Shown: piece by piece, positions 14,361-28,188 of the stretch
Numbering within the stretch: position 1 is the first letter of the stretch
How the letters are laid out: each line of letters begins with the position of its first letter
Origin: Doris montereyensis
Lineage: Eukaryota; Mollusca; Gastropoda; Nudibranchia; Dorididae
Length of the DNA stretch: 64,000 nt
Reading direction: 5' to 3'
Assembly (NCBI GenBank): GCA_037039925.1
Contig: JAXRKP010001876.1
Coordinates: 21,789-85,788 of the forward strand
Notes under the pieces: generated by a model
Told to the model about the DNA's origin: nothing
Database searches by the model: none
What the model saw: the letters and a program-made list of their open reading frames with translations, nothing else
Position numbers and translations under genes: made by a program

Positions 14361-14815
14361 TATTAGAGCGGTTAAGGCTGCAATAAACTCTAGAAAGCTG
14401 TAAAAAGCGGTAAGGAGATGTTAAAAGTGGTAAAGAGCGGTTAAAAGGATATAGGCTGATAGGAAACTGTAGGAAGCTGTATGAAAGTGGTAGGAAACGT
14501 TAGGAAGCGGTAAAAAGCTGTATGCTAGAAAGCGGTAAAGAGTGGTTAAAACGCGGATGAAAAATGGAAGCTGTAGGAAGCTGTATAAAAGCGGTAGGAA
14601 ACTGTAGGAAGCTGTATAAAAGCGGTAGGAAGCGGTAGGAAAGCAGTTGGAAACGGTCAAAAACGATTACAAGCGGTTAAAGCGGTTGAAAACTGGATTA
14701 GAAGAGGTTGGAAGGGGTTAGGAAGCGTTAGAAGGGTTAGAAAGGGTTGCGATACGAAGCGGTTATCAGCGAAAGTTCGAAATGGTTCGATAAAGAGTTC
14801 GAAACGGTTCGATGA
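14361..14815 (-). repeat. Interspersed ~0.5-kb block, copy a
   Basis: Not built from the decamer. It runs TATTAGAGCGGTT, then alternating AGCGGTAAAAAGC / GGAAGCTGTATGAAAG motifs, then GGTTAGAAGGGGTT, and finally GGTTCGAAACGG. It directly follows the forward-to-inverted junction at 14,236-14,360. Copies b-e have the same internal order. No coding potential is recognised. Confidence 0.88.
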
Positions 14816-16596
14816 GCGATAGGGAGCGATAGGCTGCGATATGGAGCGATAAGCAGCCATAAAGCAGCCATAAAGAGCATAAAGCCTGCGATAGGCTGCG
14901 ATAGGCTGCGATAAGGTGCGATAAGGGTGCGATAAAGAGCGATAGGGTGCGATAGGGTGCGATAGTGTGCGATAGGGTGCGATTGGCGGTGATAGCGCGC
15001 GATAGGCTGCGATAGGCTGCGATAGGTTGCAATAGGTTGTGATAGGATGCGATAGGTTGCGATAGGCTCCGAGAGGATTGAGATAGGCTGCGATATGCTG
15101 CGATAGGCTGCAATAGGCTGCGATAGGCTCCAATAGGCTGCGAGAGGCTGCGAAGAACTGCGAAAAGGCTGCGATAAAGAGCGATAGGCTGCGATAAAGA
15201 GCGATAAAGAGCGATAAAGAGCGCTAAAGAGCGATAAAGAGCGATAAAAAGCCATAAAGAGCGATAAAGAGCGATAAAGAGCGATAAACAGCGATAAAGA
15301 GCGATAAAAGAGCGATAAAAAGCGATAACGAGCAACAAAAAGAGATAAAGAACGATAAAGAGCGCCAAAGAGCGATAAAGAGCGATAAAGAGCGATAAAA
15401 AGCGATAAAAAGCGATAAGAGCGATAAAAAGCGAAAAGAGCAATAAAGAGCGATAAAGAACGATGAAGAGCGATAAAAAAGCGATAAAGAGCGATAAAGA
15501 GCGATAAAGAGCGATAAAGAACAATAAAGAGCGATAAAGAGCGATAAAGAGCGATAAAGAGAGAAAAAGAGCAATAAAGAGCGATAGGCTGCGATAGACT
15601 GCGATTAGCTGCGATAGGCTGCGATAGGCTGCGATATAGGCAGCGATAGGCTGTGGTAGGGAGCGGTAGGCTGCGGTAGGCTGCGATAAAAAGCGTTAAA
15701 GAGCGATAGCGATAAAGTGCGATGAAAAGCGATATAAAGCAATAAAAGAGTGATAGGCTCCGATAAAGAGCGATAAAGAGCGATAAAGAGCGATTAAAGC
15801 TGCGAAAAAGAGCGATAAAGAGCGATAGGCTGCGACAAAGAGCGATAGGCTGCGATAAAACAGCGATAAAGAGCAATAAAGAGCGATAACAAGCGATAAA
15901 CAGCGATAAAAGAGCGATAAGGATAAACGATGATAAAGAGCGATAAAGAGCGATAAAGGGGATTGGCTGGGATAGGCTGCGATAGGCTGCGATAGGCGGC
16001 GGTAGGCTGTGGTAGGCTGCGATAAAAAGCGATAAAGCTGCGATAGACAGCGATATAAAGCTCCGATAAAGAGCGATAGGCTGTGATAAAGAGGATAAAG
16101 AGCGAAAAAGAGCGAGAAAGAGCGATAGGCTGCGAAAAAAAGAGATAAAGAGCGATCGACTGCGATAAAGAGCGATAAGGCTGCGATAAAGAGCGATAGG
16201 AACGTTAAAAAGCGATAGGCAGCGATAAAGAGCGATAGGCAGCGATGAAGAGCGATAGGCTGCGATAGGCTGTGATAGGCTGTGATAAGGATGTGATAGG
16301 CTGTGATAGGCTACGATAGGCTGCGATAAAGAGCCCTAAGGCAGCAATAAAGAGCCATAAGAGCGATAAAGAGCCAGAGGCTCCAGTGATACAGAGCCAT
16401 AGGCCGCTAAAGAGCCGCAGGGTGTGCTAGGCTGCCATAGGCAGCGATAGGCAGCCATAGGCAGCCATAGGCAGCCATAGGCAGCGATAGGCAGCCATAG
16501 ACAGCGATAGGCAGCGATAGGCAGCCATAAGCAGCGATAGGTAGCGATCAAGGCAGCCATAAGCAGCGATAGGCAGTCATAGGCAGCGATAAAGAG
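14816..16596 (-). repeat. 10-bp satellite, inverted domain
   Basis: Inverted decamers in a fixed order after block a. GATAGGGTGC-type units (14.9-15.0 kb) come first, then GATAGGTTGC and GATAGGCTGC, then a long GATAAAGAGC run (15.17-15.6 kb), then mixed units, then AGGCAGCCAT-type units (16.4-16.6 kb). The same order follows blocks c, d and e. It ends at a second type of strand switch near 16,596-16,604 (GAGCGATATCACTGCCC). Confidence 0.92.
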
Positions 16597-19500
16597 CGAT
16601 ATCACTGCCCATCCCTCTTTATCGCTGCCCATCCCTCTTTATCTGCTGCCTAATCGCTGCCCATCAAGAGCCAATCCCTCTTTATCGCTGCCCACATGGC
16701 TCTTTATCGCTGCCTATACGCTCTTTATTACTGCCTATGGCTCTTTATAAAGAGCTGCCTATCGCTAAAAGAGCGCCTATTGAGTGCCTATCACTGCCTA
16801 TGACTGCTATCGCTGCGATATGGCAGCCTGTCGATGCCTATCGCTGCCTATCGCTGCGTATCGCTCTTTATCGCAGCCTAGTGCTCTTTATCGCAGCCTA
16901 TCGCTGTTTATAGCTCCTTATCGCTCTTTATCTCTCTTTAGGGCTGCCTATCGCTCTTTATCGCAGCCTATCGCTCCCTATCGCTCCCTATCGCAGCCTA
17001 TCGCAGCCTATCGATAGCCTATCGCAAGCTATCGCAGCCTATCACAGCGATAATCGCAACCTAGGCAGCCTATCGCAGCCTATCGCTCTTTATTAGGAGC
17101 CTATCGCTCTTTTTATCGCAGCCTATCGCTTTTTATCGCAGCCTATCGCTTTTTATGCTCTTTATCGCTCTTTATCGCTCTTTATCGCTTTTTATCGCAG
17201 CCTATTGCAGCCTATCGAGCCTATCGAGGTTATCGAGTCTATCGCAGTCTATCGCTCTTTATCGCTCTTTATCGCTCTTTACCGCTCTTTATCGCTCTTC
17301 ATCGCTCGTTATCGCTCTTTATCAGCGCTCACGATCGCTCTTTATCGTTCTTTATCGCTGTTTATTGCTCTTTACCGCTCTTTATCGCTCTTTGTCGCTC
17401 TCTATCGCTCGTTATCGCTCTTTATCGCAGCCTATCGCTCTTTATCGCAGCCTATCGCTCTTTATCGCAGCCTATCGCTCCTTATCGCAGCCTATCGCTC
17501 TTTATCGCTCTTTGTCGCTCTTTATCGCAGCCTATCGCAGCCTATCGCAGGCTATCGCTCTTTATCGGAGCCTATCGGTCTTTATCGCGATTATGGCTCT
17601 TTATAGCTTTTTCTCGCTCTTTATCGCTCCTTATCGCTCTTTATCACAGCCTATCGCAGCCTTTTCGCAGCCTACCGTAGCTTATCGCAGCCTACCGCAG
17701 CCTATCGCAGCTTATCGCTCTTTATCGCTCTTTATCGCTCTTTATCACTCTTTATCGCTCTTTCTCGCTCTTTATTGCTCTTTGTCGCTCTTTGTCGATC
17801 TTTATCGCTCTTTGTCGCTCTTTATCGCTCTTTATCGCTCTTTATCGCTCTTCATCGCTCTTTATCACTCTTTATCACTCTTTATCGCTCTTTGTCGCTG
17901 CCTATGGCTCTTTATCGCTGCCCATCCCTCTTTATCGCTGCCAATCCTCTTTATCGCTGCCTATGGCTCTTTATTGCTGCCTATCGCTCTTTATCGTTGC
18001 CTATGGCTCTTTATCGCTGCCTATGGCTCTTTAATGCTGCCTATGGCTGCCTATCGCTGCTTATGGCTGCCTATCGCTGCCCTATCGCTGCCTATGGCTG
18101 CCTATCGCTGCCTATAGCAGCTTGTCGCAGCCTATCGCTGACTATCGCTGCCTATCGCTCTTTATCGCAGCCTATCGCTCTTTATCGTAGTCTATCGCTC
18201 CCTATCGCTCCCTATCGCAGCCTATCGCAGCCTATCGCAGCCTTTCGCAGGCGGCCTATCGCAGCCTATCACAGCCTATCACAGCCTATCGCATCCTATC
18301 GCAGCCTATCGCTCTTGATTAGGAGCCTATCGCTCTTTATCGCAGCCTATCGCTCTTTATCGCAGCCTATCGATCTTTATGCTCTTTATCGCTTTTTATC
18401 GCTCTTTATCGAGCGATAAAAAGCCTAATAGGCTGCGCAGCCTATCGCAGGTTATCGAAGTCTATAAAGCCTATCGCTCGATGAAGCTCTTTATCGCTCT
18501 TTATCACTCTTTAAAGAGCGATATCGCTCTTAATCGCTCTTTATCGCTCTTTATCGCTCTTTATCCGTTTTTTATCGATAGGCTGCGATCGCTCTTTAGG
18601 CTCTTTATTGCTCTTTATCGCTTTTTAGCTCTTTATCGCTTTTTATCGCTCTTTATCGTTCTTTATCGCGATAAATCGATCTTTATCGTAGCCTATCGCT
18701 CTTTATCGCAGCCTATCGCTCTTTATCGCAGCCTATCGTTCTTATCCTAGAACTATCGATGAACATCGCTGGTGATATCGCTTTTATCGAACGATATCGC
18801 TCGATATCGCTCTTTATCGCTTTTAAAGTGATATCGAGCGAAATCGAGCGATACCGCACGATAAATATCGCTCTTTATCGCTGCCTATCGCTCTTTATGG
18901 CTCTCTATCGCTCGATGACTCGATAGGTTATCGCTAGGCAGCGATGAGCCTATCGCTCTTAATCGCTCTTTATCGCTCTTTATAGCTTTTTATCGCTCTT
19001 ATCGCTCTTTATCGCTCTTTATCAAAGCCTATCGCAGCCTATCGATAAAGCCTATCGTAGCTTATCGAAAGCGATAAAGCAGCGCTATCGCAGCCTATAA
19101 CGATATTGCTCTTTATCGCTCTTTAGCGATAAAGAGCTCTTTAGAGCGATAAAGTAGCTCTAAAGAGCTCTTTAAGAGCTCTTTATCGCGATAAAGAGCG
19201 ATAAAGAGCTCTTTAAAGAGCTTTATCGCTCAATATCGCTCTTTAAAGCAGCCTATCGCTCTTTATCGCTCTTAAAGAGCTCTGAAGAGTTCTTTATCGC
19301 TTTAAATCGTTCTTAAAGAGCTCTAAAATCGCTTTTCAAAGCTTTTAAAAAGCTCTTTTTTCGATAATCGCAGCCTATCGCTCCGATATCGATCATATCA
19401 CTCTTTATTGCTCTGTATCGCTCTTTATCGCTCTCTATCGCTCTTTATCGATCTTTATCGCAGCCAATCGCTCTTTATCGCAGCCGATATCGCTCTTTAT

Positions 19501-22500
19501 CGCAGCTGCGATAGGCTCTTTATCGCAACGCGATCGCTCTCTATCGCTCTTTATCGCTCTTTAAAGGCTATCCGCCTATCGCCGGTTGGAAGGGTTATAA
19601 AGGGTTAAGAGGCGTTAAAAGCGATAATCAGCGGTTCGAGGCATGAGCCATCCCTCTTTATCGCTGCAATAATCCTCTTAATCGCTGCGATATGGCTCTT
19701 TATCGCTGCCCATCCTCTTTATCGCTGCCGATAGGATCGCTGCCTATTCTCTTTATCGCTGCTATCGCTCTTCATCGTTGGCTATGGCTCTTTATCGCTC
19801 CCTATGGCTCTTTATCGCTGCCTATGGCTGCCTATCGCTGCGATGGCTGCCTATCGCTGTCTATCGCTGCCTATGGCTGCCTATCGCGCCTATGGCAGCC
19901 TGTCGCTCCTATCGCTGCCTATCGCTGCCTATCGCTCTTTATCGCAGCCTATCGCTCTTTATCGCTGCCTATAGTTCTTGATCGCTCTTTATCGCTCTTT
20001 ATACGCTGCCTATCGCTCTTTATCGCAGTCTATCGCTCCCTATCGAAGGCTATCGCAGCCTAGAGCTATCGCAGATTGCGATCAAGCTCAATAAAGAGCA
20101 ATATCGAAATAAATCCCTGATAATCGCTCTTTATCGAGCGATAAAAAGCGATATGCCCAGCGATAAAGAGGTTATCGCTCTTTATCAGGCAATATCGCTC
20201 TTTATCGCGATGAAGAGCTTTCTCGAGCGATATCGCTCCTTATCGCTCTTTATCACAGCCTATCGCAGCCCCGATCGCAGCCTACCGTAACGATAAAGCT
20301 ACCGCAGCTATCACGAGGCTATCGAAGCCTATCGCTCTTTATCGCTCTTTATCGCTGCGATTGGCTCTTTATCGCTCTTTAGGCTGTGATAGGCTCGATA
20401 GGCTGCGTTATCGCTCGATATCTTATCGCTCGTTATCGCTCTTTATCGCTCTTTAACGCTCTTTATCGCTCTATTATCGCGATTGATCGCTCTTTATCGC
20501 TCTTTATCGCTCTTTATCGCAGCCTATCGCTCTTTAACGCGGTTTATCGCTCTTATCGCTGTTTATCGCTCTTTATCGAAGGTATCTCTTTAAAGCAGCC
20601 TATCGCTTTTATCGCAACCTATCGCACTTTATCGCAGCCTAATCTTTCTTTATCCCTTTTATCGCTCTTTATCCCTCTTTATCGCTCTTTATCGCTCTTT
20701 ATCAGCCTATCGCAGCCTATCGCAGCTATCGCTCTTTATCGCAGCCTATCGCTCTTTATGGCAGCCTATCGCTCTGTATCGCTCTTTATCGCTCTTTATC
20801 GCGCTCTTTATCGCTCTTTATCGCTCTTTATCGCTCTTTATCGATCTTATTCGAGCCAATCGCGATGATCGCAGCGATATCGGTCTTTAAAGAGCGATAT
20901 CGCTCGATAAGAGGGATATCGCTCTTTATCGACGATAAATCGCTCTTTATCGCTCTTTATCCAGCCTATCGCAGGTTATCGCTCTTTATCGGAGCCTATC
21001 GCTCTTTATCGCTCTTTATCGCTCTTTATAGCTTCTTATCGCTCTTTATCGCTCCTTATCGCTTTTATCACAGCCTATCGCAGCCTATCGAGCCTACAGA
21101 ACAGCTTATCGCAGCTTACCGCAACCTGTCGCAGCCTATCGCAGCCTATCGCTCTTTATCGCTCTTTATTGCTCTTTATTGCTCTTTGTCGCTCTTTATC
21201 GCTCTTTATCGCTCTTTATCGCTCTTTATCACTCTTTATCGCTCTTTATCGCTCTTTATCGCAGCCTATCATCGACAAAGAGCGTCCGCTCTTTATCGTT
21301 CTTTATTGCTTTTATCGCTTTTTATTGTTCTTTATCGCTCTTTATCGCTCTTTATGGCTCTTTATCACTCTTTATCGCTCTTGATCGCTCTTTATCGCTC
21401 TTTAAAGAGCGATAATCGCTCTTTATCGCTCTTTATCGTTCTTTAGGGCTTTTTATCGATAAAGAGTGGTTCTTTATCGCTCTTTATCGCTCTTTATCGC
21501 TTTTTATCGCTCTTTATCGCTCTTCATCGCTGTTTATCGCTCTTTATCGCTTTATCGCAGCCTATCGCTTTTTATCGGAACCTATCGCTCTTTATCGCTC
21601 TGTATCGCTCTTTATCGCTTTTATCGCTCTTTATCGCTCTTTATCGCAGCCTATCTTTCTCGCAGCCTATCGCTCTTTCTCGCTCTTTACCGCTCTTTAT
21701 CGGAGCCTATCGCTCCCTTTATCCAGCCTATCGCAGCCTATCGCTGCCTATAAAGGCTATCGAAAGGGTTAAGAGGGGTTAAAAAGCTTATCGCTCTTTA
21801 TCGTTCGAAACCGCTCGAGCGGTTCGAAGAGCGATTTCGATAAGGCTTCATCGATGAAGAGCGATACGTTTCGATATCGCTGCGAATTGCTCTTTATCGC
21901 TTTTTATCGGCTCTTTAAAGAGCCTATCGCTCTTTATCGCAGCTTCCTTTATCGCTTCCATCGCTCTTTATCGCTGCTTTATCGCTCTTTATCGCTTTCT
22001 ATCATACTCTTTATCGTTGCCTATCGCTTCCTATCGTTGCCTATGGCTCTTTATTGCTGCCTAGAGCGATATCGCTCTTTATCGCTCTATGCTGCCTATC
22101 TTTATGCAGCCTATGGCAGCCTGTTTATCGCGATATCCGAGCGATATCGCATTTCTTAAGGCCTATCGCTCTTTATCGCAGCGAAATCGTTTTGATCGCT
22201 CTTTATCGCTCTTGATCGCTCTGTATCGCTTTTATCGCAGCCTACCGCTCCCTGTCGCAGCCTATCGCAGCATATCGCAGCCTATCGCAGCATTATCGCT
22301 CTGTATCGCTCTTTATCGCTCTTTATCGCTCTTTATCGCTCTTTATCGCTCTTTATCGCAGCCTATCGCTCTTTATGTTCTTTATCGCTCTTTATCGCTC
22401 TTTTATCGCAGCCTATCGCAGCCTATTGCAAGTCTATCGCACCGTATCATGAGTTATCGAAGTCTATCGCAGCCTATCGCTCTTTATCGCTCTTTATCGC

Positions 22501-24258
22501 TCTTTATCGCTTTTATCGTTCTTTATTGCTCTTTATCGTTCTTTATCGCTCTTTATCGCTCTTTATCGCTCTTTATCGTTTTTATCGCTTTTTATCGCTC
22601 TTTATCGTTCTTTATCGTTCTTTATCGCTCTTTATCGCTCTTTATCGCAGCCTATCGCTCTTTATCGCAGCCTATCGCTCTTTATCGCAGTCTATCGCTC
22701 TTTATCAGCCTATCACTCTTAATCGCTCTTTATCGCTCTTTATCGCTCTTTATCGTTCTTTCTCGCTCTTTATCGCTCTTTATCGCTCTTTATCGCTCTT
22801 TATCGCTTTTTATCGCTCTTTATCGTTCTTTATCGCTCGTTATCGCTCTTTATCGCTCTTTATCGCTCTTTATTTATCGCTCTTTATCGCAGCCTATCGC
22901 TCTTTATCGCGGCCTATCGCTCTTTATCGCAGCCTATCGCTCTTTATCGCTCTTTATCGGTCTTTATCGCTCTTTATCGCTCTTTATCGCAGCCTATTGC
23001 TCTATCGCAGCCTATCGCTCTTTATCGCAGCCTATCGCTCTTTATCGCAGCCTATCGCTCTTTATCCCTCTTTATCGCTCTCTATCCTCTTTATCGCTCT
23101 TTATCCAGCCTATCGCAGGTTATCACTCTTTATCGAGCCTATCGCTCTTTATCGCTCTTTATCGCTCTTTATAGCTTTTTCTCGCTCTTTATCGTTCCTT
23201 ATCGCTCTTGATCACGCCTATCGCAGCCTATCGCAGCCTCGTAGCTTATCGCAGCCTACCGCAGCCTATCACAGGCTATCGCAGTCTATCGCAGCCTATG
23301 GCAGCTCTTTATCGCTCGTTATCGCTTTTATCGCTCTTTATCGCCGTTATCGCTTTTTATCGCTCTTTATCGCTCTTTATATCGCTCTTTATCGCTCTTT
23401 ATCGCTCTTTATAGCTCTTTATCGCTCTTTATCACTCTTTATCGCTCTTTATCGCTCTTTATCGCTGCCTATCGCTTTTTAACGCAGCCTATCGCTCTTT
23501 ATCAGCCTCTCGCTCTTTATCGCTCTTTATTGTTTTTTATTGCTCTTTTTCGCTCTTTATCGCTCTTTATTGCTCTTTATCGCTCTTTATCGGAGCCTAT
23601 CGCAGCCTATCGCTCTTTATCGGAGCCTGTCGCTCTTTATGGCTGCGATCAGTCTTTATCGCTCTTTATCACAGCGTATCGCTGCCTATCGAGAGCGATA
23701 CCGCAGCCTATCGCGGCGATCGCAGCCTATCGCTCAGACCCTATCGCTCTTTTTCGCTCACTCTTTATCGCTCTTTATCGCTCTTTATCTTTATCGCTCT
23801 TTATCGCTTTTTATCGCTCGTTATCGCTCTTTATCGCTCTTTATTGCAGCCTTTCGCAGCCTTTGTTTACCTATCGCAGCCTATAGCCTATCGCAGCCTA
23901 TCGCAGCATATCGCAGCCTATCGCCTATCGAAGCCTATCGCAGCCTATCGCACCCTATCGCAGCCTATCGCACCCTATCGCAGCCCTATCGCACCTTGTC
24001 GCAGCCTATCGCTCTTTATCGCTCTTTATCGCTTTTTATCGCTCTTTATCGCTCTTTATCGGAAACTATCGCTCTTTATCGTTCTTTATCGTTCTTTATC
24101 GCTCTTTATAGCTCTTTATTGCTCTTTATCGCTCTTTATCGCAACCTATCGCTCCTATCGCAGCCTATCGCAGCCTATCGCAGCCTATCGCACCCTATCG
24201 CAGCCTATCGCTCTTTATCTGCTCTTTATCTCTCTTTATCACTCTTTATCGCTCTTTA
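16597..24258 (+). repeat. 10-bp satellite, forward domain III
   Basis: Forward decamers beginning with TGCCCATCCCTCTTTATCGC units, then TCGCTGCCTA, then TCGCTCTTTA/TCGCAGCCTA. Sub-arrays of TATGGCTGCC occur at about 17.9-18.1 and 19.7-20.0 kb. Scrambled stretches with inverted units lie at 18.4-19.4 and 20.1-20.9 kb. Remnants of the AGCGGTT block are seen near 19,578-19,640 and 21,765-21,830. It ends at a junction of the same type as those at 2.5, 14.2 and 27.5 kb. Confidence 0.92.
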
Positions 24259-24392
24259 TCGAGGGATGGGCAGCGATAAAGAGGGATCGCCTGCGATAAA
24301 GAGCCATTATCAGCGATATCGCTAAAGGATGGGCAGCGATAAAGGGATATCGCAGCGATAAAGTGGGATGGGCAGCCTATCGCAGGGATCGC

Positions 24393-24905
24393 GATATTAG
24401 AGCGGTTAGAAGCGGTAGGAAACTCTAAGCTGTAAAAAGCGGTAAAAGGAGCGGTTAAAAGTGGTAAAGAGCGGTTAAAAGCGGTTAAAAGGATATGGAA
24501 GCTATAGGAAGCTGTATGAAAGTGGTAAGAAACGTTAGCGTTCCGTAAAAAGCTGTATGCAGAAAAGCGGTAAAGAGCGGTTAAAAGCGGATAAAAATGG
24601 ATGGAAGCTTTAGGAAGCTGTATAAAAGTGGTAGGAAACCCGGAAGCTGTTTAAAAAGTGGTATGAAGCGGTTTAAAAGCAGTATAAAAGCGCGGTTAGA
24701 AGCGGCAGAAGCGATCAAAGCGATTACAAGCGGTTAAAAGCGGTAAAACTGGATTAGAAGGTGTTGGAATGGGTTAAAGGGGTTAGAAGGGGTTAAAGGG
24801 GTTAGAAGCGGTTATCAACGGTTCGAAACGGTTCGAAACGGTTCAAAGCGGTTCGAAACCGTTCGAAGCGGTTCGAAGCGGTTGATATTCAGTCTAAGGC
24901 AGTCT
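24393..24905 (-). repeat. Interspersed ~0.5-kb block, copy b
   Basis: Same order of motifs as copy a, ending in a run of GGTTCGAAACGGTTCGAAGC. Unlike the other copies it is not followed by a kilobase-scale inverted decamer domain. Within about 20 bp of its end the array switches back to the forward strand at the palindrome CAGCGATATCGCTG (24,927-24,940). It therefore marks a truncated inverted module. Confidence 0.88.
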
Positions 24906-24926
24906 AGAGCGATAGGCAGCGATAGG

Positions 24927-27532
24927 CAGCGATATCGCTGTCCATCCTCTTTATCGCTGCTGATCCCTCTTTATCGCTGCCTATGGCTCTTTATCGCTGC
25001 CCATCCCTCTTTATCGCTGCCAATCCTCTTTATCGCTGCCTATGGCTCTTTATCGCTGCCTTTCGCTCTTTATCGTTGCCTATGGCTCTTTATCGCTGCC
25101 TATGGCTCTTTATCGCTGCCTTTCGCTCTTTATCGTTGCCTATGGCTCTTTAGAGCGCTGCGATTATGGCTGCCTATCGCTGAAAGCGATTATGGCTGCT
25201 TATCGCTGCCGATCGCTGCCTATGGCTGCCTATCGCTGCCTATGGCAGCCTGTCGGCCTATCGCTGCCTATCGCTGCCGAACGCTCTTTATCGCAGCCTA
25301 TCGCTCTTTATCGCAGCCTATCGCTCTTGATCAGCCTATCGCTCTTTATCGAGCCTTTAGACTCTTTATGCTCTTTATCGCTCTTTATCGCTCTTTATCG
25401 CGCCTATCGCAGCCTATTGCAGCCTATCGCTCTTTATCGCAGCCTATCGCGATTAAGCTCCCTATTCTCTTTATCGCAGCCTATCGGATTTAGAGGGATT
25501 AATCGCTCTTTATCGCTCTTTATCGCTCTTTATCGCAGCTTTATCGCTCGAACCCTAATCATCTTTATCGGTCTTTATCGCCTATCGCTCTTTATCGCTC
25601 TTAGATCGCTCTTTATCGCAGCTTTATTACAGTTCTTTATCGCTTTTATCGCTCTTTATCGCTCTTAATCGCGATTTATCGCTTTTATCGCGATTTCTAT
25701 TTATCGCTCTTTATCGCTCTTTATCGCTCTTATCGCTCTTTATCGCTCTTTATCGCTCTTTGTCGCTTTTTATCGCTCTTTATCGGTCTTTATCGCTCTC
25801 TATAGCTTTTTATCGCTCTTTATCGCTCTTTATCGCAGCCTATCGCTCTTTATCGCAGCCTATCGCTCTTTATTGCAGCCTATCGCTCTTTATCGCTCTT
25901 TATCGAGCTCTTTATCGCTCTTTATCTCTTTATCGCCTTATCGCTTTTTATCGCAGCCTATCGCTCTTTATCGCTCTTTATCGCTCTATCGCTCTTTATC
26001 CCTTGATCTTTGATCGCTCTTTATCGCTCTTTATCGCTCTTTATCGCTCTTTATCGCAGCCTATCGCAGCCTATCGCAGGTTATCGCTCTTTATCGGAGC
26101 CTATCGCTCTTATCGCTCTTTATCGCTCTTTATCGCTCTTTATCGCTCTCGTTTCTTATCGCTCTTTATCACAGCTCTATCGCAGCCTACCGTACAGCCG
26201 ATAAACCGCAGCCTATCACATGGGCTATCGCAGCCTATCGCAGCCTATCGCTCTCTATCGCTCTCTTCTCGCTCTTTATCGCTCTTTATCGCTCTTTATC
26301 GCTCTTTAAGAACTTTCTTTAAAAGCTCTTTATCGCTCTTTATCGCTCTTTATCGCTCTTTATCGCTCTTTATTCGTTATCGCTCTTTATCATCTCTTTA
26401 TCGCTCTTTATCGCTCTTAATCGCTCTTTATCGCTCTTTATCGCTCTTTATCGCTCTTTATCGCTCTTTATCGGTCTTTATCGCAGCTCTATCGCTCTTT
26501 AACGCAAACTATCGCTCTTTATCGCAGCCTCTCGCTCTTTATCGCTCTTTTGTCGTTCTTTAGCTGCTCTTTATCGCTCTTTATCGCTCTTTATTGCTCT
26601 TTATCGCTCTTTATCGGAGCCTATCGCAGCCTATCTCTCTTTATCGGCATCCTGTCGCTGTCTTTATAAAAAGCGGTCCTTATCGCTCTTTATCTGTAGG
26701 AAACAGCGTATTAGCGTTCAAGCTGTATCGATAAAGTTCTAAAGAACGATAAAAATGGATGGAAGCAGCCTATCGCTTCTAAAGAGCGCTAAAGTTGGCT
26801 AAAGAGGTTTATCGCTCTTTATCGCTAGAAGGGGTTCGAATCGCTCGTTATCAGCTCTTTCGAAACGGTTCGGGGTTCGGTTTAATCTAGAGCGATAGGC
26901 CGATTTAGAAAGCTTTGAAAAATGAAAGGGGGCGTATCGATAATCGTTCCTATCTGCCATAGAAGCCTAGGCGGTTCTTTATCGCAGCCTATCGCTTTTA
27001 TCACTCTTTATCGCTCTTTATCGCTCTTTCTCGATTTAAGCGCTCGTTATCGCTTCTTTATCGCTCTTTATGCGCAGCCTTTCGCGATAGGCCTATCGAG
27101 GCCTATCTGCAGCGTATTGCAGCCTATCGAAGCCTATCGCAGCGATATCGCACCCTATCGATAAACAGCGATATCGACACCCGATCGCACCCTATCGCTC
27201 TTATCGCTCCTATCGCAGCCCTATCGCACCTTGTCGCAGCCTATCGATATTTATCGCTCTTTATCGCTTTTTATCGCTCTTTATCGCTCTTTATCGTTCT
27301 TTATCGCTCTTTATCGCTCTTTATCGCTCTTTATCGCTTTTGATCACTCTTTATCGCTCTTTATTGCTCTTTATCGCTCTTTATCGCAACCTATCGCAGC
27401 CTATCGCAGTCTATCGCAACCTATCGCAGCATATCGCAGCCTATCGCAGCGATATCGCACTGCGATATCGCAGCCTATCGCTCGATAGGCTCGATAGGCT
27501 TTAGGCTCTCTTTATCGCTCTTTATCGCTCTT
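24927..27532 (+). repeat. 10-bp satellite, forward domain IV
   Basis: Starts at the palindromic switch CAGCGATATCGCTG, followed by CCATCCTCTTTATCGCTGCC-type units, TATGGCTGCC units and ordinary decamers. Around 26,680-26,900 it contains a broken copy of the AGCGGTT block (pieces AAAAATGGATGGAAG and GGTTCGAA are recognisable) in forward decamer surroundings. It ends at the junction ATCGAGGGATGGGGAGCGAT. Confidence 0.9.
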
Positions 27533-27672
27533 TATCGAGGGATGGGGAGCGATAAAGAGGGATCGGCAGCGAAAAGAGCCATAGGCAGCGATAAAGAGGA
27601 GAAAAAGGGCAGCGATAAAGAGGATGGGCAGCGATAAAGTGGGATGGGCAGGGATGGAGAGGGATAGGGGAG

Positions 27673-28188
27673 GTATTAGAGCAGCGTTAGAAGCGATAGG
27701 AAACTGTAGAAAGCTGTAAAAAGCGGTAAGTAGCTGTTAAAAGCGGTAAAGAGCGGTTAAAAGCAGTTAAAAGGATATGGAAGCTGTAGCGAAACTGATA
27801 GGATAAAAGCTGTATGAAAGCGGTAGGAAACGTTAGGAAGCGGTAAAAAGCTGTATGGAGAAAGCGGTAAAGAGCGGTTAAAAGCGGATAAAAATGGATG
27901 GAAGCTGTAGGAAGCTGTATAAAAGCGGTAGGAAACTGTAGGAAGCTGTATAAAAGCGGTAGGAAGCGGTTTAAAGGCAGTTGAAGCGGTTAGAAGCGGT
28001 TAGAAGCGGTTACAAACGATTACAAGCGGTTACAAGCGGTAAAACTGGATTAGAAGGGGTTGGAAGCGGTTAGAAGGGGTTAGAAGGGGTTAGAAGGGGT
28101 TAGAAGCGGTTATCAGCGGTTCGATAAACGGTTCGAAACGGTTCGAAGCGGTTCGAAGCGGTTGAAAGCGGTTTAAGGCGGTCGATAG
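27673..28188 (-). repeat. Interspersed ~0.5-kb block, copy c
   Basis: Complete copy of the block: AGGTATTAGAG start, GGAAGCTGTA/AGCGGTAAAAAGC middle, GGTTAGAAGGGG run, GGTTCGAAACGG end. It begins the first of three consecutive inverted higher-order modules of about 3-4 kb (c, d, e). Confidence 0.9.
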
